Shown piece after piece: positions 58,193 to 64,000 of a stretch of DNA of 64,000 bases. Position numbers and translations under genes: made by a program. The DNA comes from Panax quinquefolius. Lineage: Eukaryota; Streptophyta; Magnoliopsida; Apiales; Araliaceae. Position 1 is the stretch's first letter; every line of letters starts with the position of its first letter. Below the pieces are notes generated by a model. The model was not told where the DNA came from and did not search any database. It saw nothing but the letters and a program-made list of their open reading frames with translations. The stretch is from positions 9,914,311 through 9,978,310 of the forward strand of contig CM035170.1 of the NCBI GenBank assembly GCA_020205615.1, read 5' to 3'.

Positions 58193-59402
58193 CTTAAGCA
58201 CCTATTTATAGGAAAATGCTAGAACGTCAAAGTAGACTAAATTAATAAAATAATAATATTAATTATTCTACGCATGCTGCTATAAAGCCCATCATTCTTG
58301 AAAACCAATTTGGCACACCTCAATTGATTTCCAGTACATCTTTGTACACCAACCAAAATGGGTCCCACCCAAATTAAATAAAAATCATTTTATTTTCCGA
58401 AACTTCAACAATTCATAGAAAATAGCCCGATTATCAGAAAAATACGAATTTTATGTCCATTCTACCTGAAATCGAATTCTCTACAACTTTGTAGCTTTGA
58501 GTTTTCCAAATTCCAAACCAAAAATATTCGAAATCCACAAACGGATGATTTTAATACCTCCACGTAGAAAAAATCGATAAAACACCTCGGCATTAGATTA
58601 ATTCTTCATTTTTATCCACATAAAAATAAATATATCCATAATTTATATCCACATAAAATAAATATTTCCTTATCATATAAATCAATAATTAATTATTCAC
58701 AAATAATATTACGAATCACAATTATGACAACCAGCCGTTCCTCAGGAAGAGGGGCTTTCAATAAGAATTTCTTCTTCTTGCACGCAATTAGGTGACCAAA
58801 CCTCTCCTTGACGAACTTTTCTAGACATTGCCAATAATGCTATCTAATAATATTATTCAAATAATATGAATTATTGATCTGATAATGGAGATACTATGCA
58901 GTGACACTTATTGAAACAACAATAATATAAAATATCAATGCAGCAATTATTGAATCAATAAAATAAAATATTGAACAGTAATTACTGTAACAATTATTGA
59001 GTAGTGTCTTCTTACATAAGAATCAATAATTCAAAAATACTTGTGCAATACCGTGTAATGCTTCTGCAACAACGCCAGACATATTACTTTACTTTACCCA
59101 CGGGTATTCCAACGAATTATGAACGATTACGCCGTTATTTATAAAAACTCAATTTTTGTCGTTTTCACATCCGGCGCTTATTCTCTATGGGGCCCACAAA
59201 TGGTCACTTGGCCGTGCATTTAATATTCTCCGATGGAAAAGAATATTCCACGACCAAATAAATATTTTATAACCACTTGCGTATTTTGAAAAAATTTCAT
59301 ATATCACCCTTAACTTTAACTTTTTATCAATTTAACCATTTACTGAATCGTAATTATAAGAAAAATTGAATACTTTTATTTCATAAAATTCGGGGTCTTA
59401 CA
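58193..59402 (-). repeat. 3' LTR of element E (partial)
   Basis: From CTTAAGCACCTATTTATAGG (TATA at 58203-58210, minus) to GGGGTCTTACA. The R/U5 half is missing. It matches 63117-64000 closely, for example at 58440-58700 against 63340-63600. The piece begins immediately after a second LTR-end-plus-PPT fragment, with CTTA shared at the join. Confidence 0.87.
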
Positions 59403-59530
59403 ATCTCTCCTCCTTATGAAATTTCGTCCCCGAAATTTATGTACGTACCTGGTATTTCGAAGAGTTGAGAATAACTTGCTTTCATTTCAGATTCTATCTC
59501 CCGGATCATCATGATTTCTCCATTGTTCAT
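59403..59530 (-). pseudogene. Element E pol tail (chromodomain end)
   Basis: On the minus strand RNHD, then a shifted ESEMK segment, and the end wording of the pol C-terminus just before the PPT (ATCTCTCCTCC, 59403-59413). All upstream pol is missing. Confidence 0.75.
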
Positions 59531-59814
59531 CTCCCATGATAACTTCATTTGGGTTCCTCATTTGTTGGGAAGTCATGACAACCACCATCCATCGAACTAC
59601 TCCTCGGCTTTGACTTGTGCAGGGCAAAGATTTGGCGTCATCACTACTGGATTGGAATATACTTTTCTATAGGACATATTCCTCCCTCAACCGCTTGTCG
59701 TCAGACTCTCGATTCATGATCTGAATCATCAATCTTCGATCCATATCGAATTCAGTTGGCCAAATATGTGCTGAGGTAATTCAAAACTCGATGTTGGGTT
59801 CTCCCAATTGCTTT
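59531..59814 (-). pseudogene. Element E gag/protease border remnant
   Basis: The minus strand reads TSQQMRNPNEVIMG next to the pol tail. The same phrase (TSQRARNPNEVITG) opens the protease of element A. So the interior deletion joined the start of protease to the end of pol, at about 59513-59535. The upstream part is low-similarity gag sequence with stops. Confidence 0.75.
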
Positions 59815-60351
59815 CTAAAAAGAGAAATTTATATCATCTATTTTAGCCTTCTTAGATCGAACATCTCTTTCCACAATATCCACGTGTCGTGCGGCTTTTG
59901 CCCATGCATCACTTATTCTCACTCGTTCGCTTTTTTCTTTTTTTTCATTTCGAGATTCCATCTTTATCATCTTATACTCTGCCAAAGAATGCTTCTGTTC
60001 AAGCATCACATATCGGGTAACACAAGCTTGAATTGTTGCATCCTTTTGTTCCAAGACCGTCTGTCGTTCTTCAGCCTGTTCTTCTAACTCTTGAATACGA
60101 TTTTGAAATTCTACATTTTGATCATATAATACCTCTAATAAATTCTCCTCAGGTACCTCTTCTTCCTCTTCTTCCTCACTCTCAGCTGTTACCTCTGCGA
60201 CCATCTCGGGTGCAACTATCAATTCTTCACTCACCACATAGATTTCTCTAATTCCTTCTTCGTCTGACATCACATTATCCTGGTTGGTGATTAGAGGTAT
60301 CCCCACGGTCTCATTCACTCCATTGTTAACATTCTTAGCAGCCATTCTCAA
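59815..60351 (-). CDS. Acidic coiled-coil gag-like ORF of element E
   Basis: An open frame of 178 codons, the only sizeable intact frame in element E, starting 180 bp after the PBS. N-terminal part: neutral to acidic, with a run of Glu (SEEEEEEEVPEENL, about residues 57-70). Middle: a heptad-rich coiled coil (about 75-140). End: basic (ERDVRSKKAKID). It does not match the capsid wording of elements A, C or D. Position suggests the N-terminal part of gag in this subfamily. Function unknown; it may be kept by chance. Confidence 0.55.
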   Translation of the reverse strand: MRMAAKNVNNGVNETVGIPLITNQDNVMSDEEGIREIYVVSEELIVAPEMVAEVTAESEEEEEEEVPEENLLEVLYDQNVEFQNRIQELEEQAEERQTVLEQKDATIQACVTRYVMLEQKHSLAEYKMIKMESRNEKKEKSERVRISDAWAKAARHVDIVERDVRSKKAKIDDINFSF

Positions 60352-60534
60352 ATCTTGCCGCCATAAAATAAGGGTTAATTAAATAAATTAATATATCACA
60401 TAATATCCCGATATTATGACTGACCAACAAATAAGCTTAGGTAGGACACACTAGCGAAGGATTTACTCATCTCTCCCCTCCTGGTTATATTCCCCGATCT
60501 TCGCCAGAGACCATATCCTAAGCTCGATACCAAT
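60352..60534 (-). other. Leader and primer-binding site of element E
   Basis: The minus strand after the LTR reads TTGGTATCGAGCTTAGG (about 60517-60533), matching the initiator-Met tRNA site with one base absent. A short leader follows, then the ORF. Confidence 0.7.
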
Positions 60535-63500
60535 CGCGACAACCCCAAAATAGGTCCATTCCATCCAACCTATTACGAATTCGCCAAATACATGGTACAA
60601 AAAACAACTACAACTTTAATACAACAATTGTCGTGCAAAATATAACAACACATATCTTTGTGAGTTTGGATACAAATATATACCAACCGCGACTCTTATC
60701 CCAACTTGGATATGACGTCACAATGACACCTTACATAAAGGTATAGTCAAAAATTGCTTTAGAAATTAGAATCTTTGGGAAGTGCTCAAGAAACCTTCGT
60801 ACATGGGAGGCCATGCTTCAGGTTATGATAGATATCATATGGCCACAAAATTATCCTTGGTTGACCAATGAATTCTAAAAGAAAAATGAGAACATTACTA
60901 TCATATTCTTCCCAATGGTGAGTCTTCTCTTGACTTATCATTATCTCCACTTGCCTCTAATTGAGAATTATACTTCAAACAAACACCAAGATTATATAGG
61001 TAGTGCTCGTAAATATACTCAGCAAGTGGATGAGCACAACTCTGTCTTATGATGACATGAGGTTGTATGTCATTAGACATCTTGTATGATAGTGGCAAAA
61101 CACTCTTCCAACGTTGGGTTCACATCACCCTATATGATTCACCAAATATAACTACTAAAAGATGTATACAACACACTTATTTACATCTTTGTTTAGGAGA
61201 ACTCCACGACTAGAGACCACCGCTTCTATTCCTTGTTACCCCGGCCATTTCAACTTACACTTTTATTACCTAAAAGGAATTGTGAAGCAAAAGGGTGAGC
61301 ATAACTAGCTTCGATAAAGAATATCATGACTAAAGATAATTAAATTATCAATAGTCTTCATCAATAATAAATCGAGATTTAGAACATATGGTAGATGATA
61401 AAAATTTCAACCATAGTTGCGTTGAACGAAGCGATTCATTAGAAGAGTCAAATAGACCATAAAAGTCTATTATCTTCTACATGTTAAAAATCCACCAACA
61501 ATGTTTTATCCTCGTAACATCAATCAACAGTTACGTCCACAATCATATGAATAACTTCATAATCATAATTGTGATTTTAAATTTCTCTTAGCATCCGTGA
61601 CGAAGATAATTTTCATCACATGTCTTTTCCTGAAACATTAAAGATCATAGTTATACCAAATCACGCCTGCTTTTATAATCATACTAATAATTTCATCTTT
61701 TACACTACGGGCCAAAGATATTCATTAATGACCATCTTTGCACTACTGCCAAAGATATTCAACAACAAGTCATCTTTGCACTACGGGGCCAAAGATATTC
61801 ATCAACAATTCATCTTTTCACTATGCCTACTGAAAGATATTTCTCAACAGTTCATATTTGCACTACATGCCAAATATATTAATATCTCAAAGAAATATAT
61901 AATCATTTCAGAATTTATATAAACAATTATAACCATGTTGATCATTTCACCTTTGCACTTAAGCTAAAGATATTCAATTATAAATTCAATGGTCATAATC
62001 ATACCAGTCAACAATTCAACTTTGCACTACTGGCCAAAGAGAACCCATAGTCATGATCATACCAAAAATCTACCCATCTTTACACTCAAGTCAAAGAGAA
62101 ATTAATATCATCATTAGGGTTATAAAATGTTATATATGATAATAAAAATAATATAATCAACATATAGATTTAATCTCAAGAGTAATATTCATAACTCAAC
62201 TATAATTTGGTTAGAAAAAGAAACAAATTTTGTCATGAATAGTAACTCGTGAATAGTAACCCATGAATAGTAAACCTGACAAAAAGGTAGAAATTTTACA
62301 ATAAAATCCATACAAATATTTCAGTATAATGATATTGAAATAACATTTCTTAAACTTATAAATAATTTATTTTAATTATTTACACATTACTAAATAATGC
62401 ATTTAATCATTCTAAAATGCCAAACTCATAAGATTTCATAAAATCATATTTTCCAATTTTCTTACTTCACATAACATATTTAATTCTTTTACTCATAACT
62501 AGATCATTTTTATGAAAAATAACAAATCAGTTCCAAAAATATTTCTTTTCTGGGATTTAGCAGAATATAGTCCAATATTGAACATATATTTTTCTCAGAA
62601 TTTTTAAAATTCATTTACTATTTTTCATATGGTCAAAACCGCCGAATATTTAGACATTTATCATAAATTGTACTTTTATCAAAAAAATTCGAAATTCACA
62701 GAGTACACTGATATTATATAGATGTACTCCCAATAAAAATTTCATCAATTTTGGAGTTAACCACAAGGAGTTATAAGCAGTTACTTTTAAAATAGTCTTT
62801 TCTCATAAAATTCATAACTCTTAATATATACATTCAAAAATCACCATTTTTGGACACAATCAATAAAACTCATCAAAATATCATTTTAAATTTTTCCAAA
62901 ATTTTCTGAAGGACGAAAGAAGTACGAACTGAAAAACATAATAACCCTTAAAATCCTTTACCTCAAAAGAGCAGTACTTCTGACTGGAATATCGAATGAA
63001 AAGCCAAAGAAAACTTGCACTGAAAAGTAAGTCTCAAAGTATCTAAATACTCAAACAAATATGCTTGATAATCTAGAGAGAAAGAAAACTTGTTTCTGGT
63101 GTGATTTTCAATTCAAACTTAAGCACTTATTTATAGGAAAATGCTAGAACGTCAAAGGAGACTAAATTAATAAAATAATAATATTAATTATTCTACGCAT
63201 GCTGCTATGAAGCCCATCATTCTTGAAAACCAATTCGGCACACCTCAATTGATTTCCAGCACATCTTTGTACACCAACCAAAATGGGTCCCACCCAAATT
63301 AAATAAAAATTATTTTATTTTCTGAAACTTCAACAATTCATAGAAAATAGCCCGATTATCAGAAAAATACGAATTTTATGTCCATTCTACCTGAAATCAA
63401 ATTCTCTACAACTTTGTAGCTTTGAGGTTTTTCAAATTCCAAACCAAAAATATCTGAAATCCACAAACGGATGATTTTTAATACCTCCACACCGACAAAA

Positions 63501-64000
63501 TACTGATAAAACACCTCATCATTAATTCCTTCATTTTTATCCACATAAAAATAAATATATCCATCATTTATATCCACATAAAATAAATATTTCCTTATCA
63601 TATAAATTAATAATTAATTATTCACAAATAATATTACGAATCACAATTATGACAACCAGGTAGTTCTTGTGAAAGAGGGGCTTTCAATAAGAATTTCTCC
63701 TTCTTCAAGGCGCAATTTGGTGACCAAATCTCTCTTTGTAACTTTCTAGACATTGCCAATAATGCTATCTAATAATATTATTCAAATAATATAAATTATT
63801 GATCTGATAATAGAGATACTGTGCAGTGACAATTATTAAAACAACAATAATATAAAATATCAATGCAAAGAATTATTGAATCAATAAAATAAAATATTGA
63901 ATAAGAATTACTATAACAATTATTGAGTAGTGCCTTCTTACGTAAGAATCAATAATTCAAAATATCGGCAATCTGAGTGTCTTCTTCTTGTCTTGAACGC
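60535..64000 (-). repeat. 5' LTR of element E (cut by window end)
   Basis: At least 3466 bp. The inner edge is CGCGACAACCCC, where TGTGACG is usual. The TATA box is at 63128-63135 (minus). Downstream of it, at 61690-62100, lie at least five hairpins with ATCTTTG/CAAAGAT or ATATTTG/CAAATAT stems and a CACTAC loop. The outer end is beyond the window. Confidence 0.88.

Larger units (their letters stand above)
58012..64000 (-). mobile_element. Element E: minus-strand gypsy deletion derivative (runs off window)
   Basis: Order along the plus strand: LTR end fragment (58012-58178) with PPT, LTR fragment (58193-59402), PPT and pol tail (59403-59530), gag-side remnant and ORF (59531-60351), PBS (about 60514-60534), and 5' LTR (60535 to beyond 64000). 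Only about 1.1 kb of interior remains. LTR sequence is nearest to the solo LTR at 37414-39978. Confidence 0.85.

Noticed and set aside
1..64000. tRNA or rRNA genes
   Set aside because: No cloverleaf-like segments with A/B boxes or rRNA-like sequence were noticed on either strand; this was a visual check only.

Overview
The window is nuclear DNA of a flowering plant, most likely a eudicot. The evidence is a spliced two-RRM gene with GT-AG borders, telo-box promoter motifs, a Stowaway-type MITE, and dense nested LTR retrotransposons with plant-only features (Tat-lineage second RNase H, sirevirus env-like region, chromodomain integrase). Only one host gene is seen, in the first 2.5 kb. Everything from about 4 kb to the end is retrotransposon sequence.

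Layout. 1-3.7 kb: Stowaway-like MITE, the two-exon hnRNP-like gene (+), its 3' flank, and a 158-bp foldback repeat. 4.1-23.8 kb: a decayed Tat-lineage Ty3/gypsy element (+). It is split by a 10-kb minus-strand chromodomain gypsy element (7207-17200, TSD GTAAG) and by a minus-strand solo LTR (18198-20800, TSD GTTAA). 23.8-36.2 kb: a 12.4-kb sirevirus-type Ty1/copia element (+) with two LTRs, gag, pol and an env-like region. Its flanks do not match each other. 36.2-52.1 kb: a second chromodomain gypsy element (+). Its 5' LTR holds a solo LTR (37414-39978, TSD ATAAA), its gag/protease border is replaced by a minus-strand LTR (41435-44123), and its 3' LTR holds an unrelated solo LTR (48173-50084, TSD GATAG). 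52.1-58.0 kb: a third chromodomain element (+) that has lost its reverse transcriptase. 58.0-64.0 kb: a minus-strand relative reduced to two LTRs around about 1.1 kb of interior; its right LTR runs off the window.

All retroelement reading frames are broken by stops and frameshifts, so no autonomous element is expected here. The exact target-site duplications give a clear order of insertion for several pieces. Junctions without duplications mark later recombination or deletion.

The most unusual signal is structural. In the gypsy LTRs, downstream of the TATA box and so predicted to lie in the transcribed leader, two families of short hairpins recur. One has a constant CACTACGGGC / GCCCGTAGTG loop, with stems that change on both sides together. 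The other is a 73-78 bp tandem unit built on GTTATTCC...GGAATAAC. The copia LTR has its own run of back-to-back hairpins and a dispersed ATCGTAG motif. A caution applies: differences between near-identical LTR copies fall at the same micro-sites, often near CG or CHG context, which could be consensus errors. Some frameshifts may therefore be artefacts.
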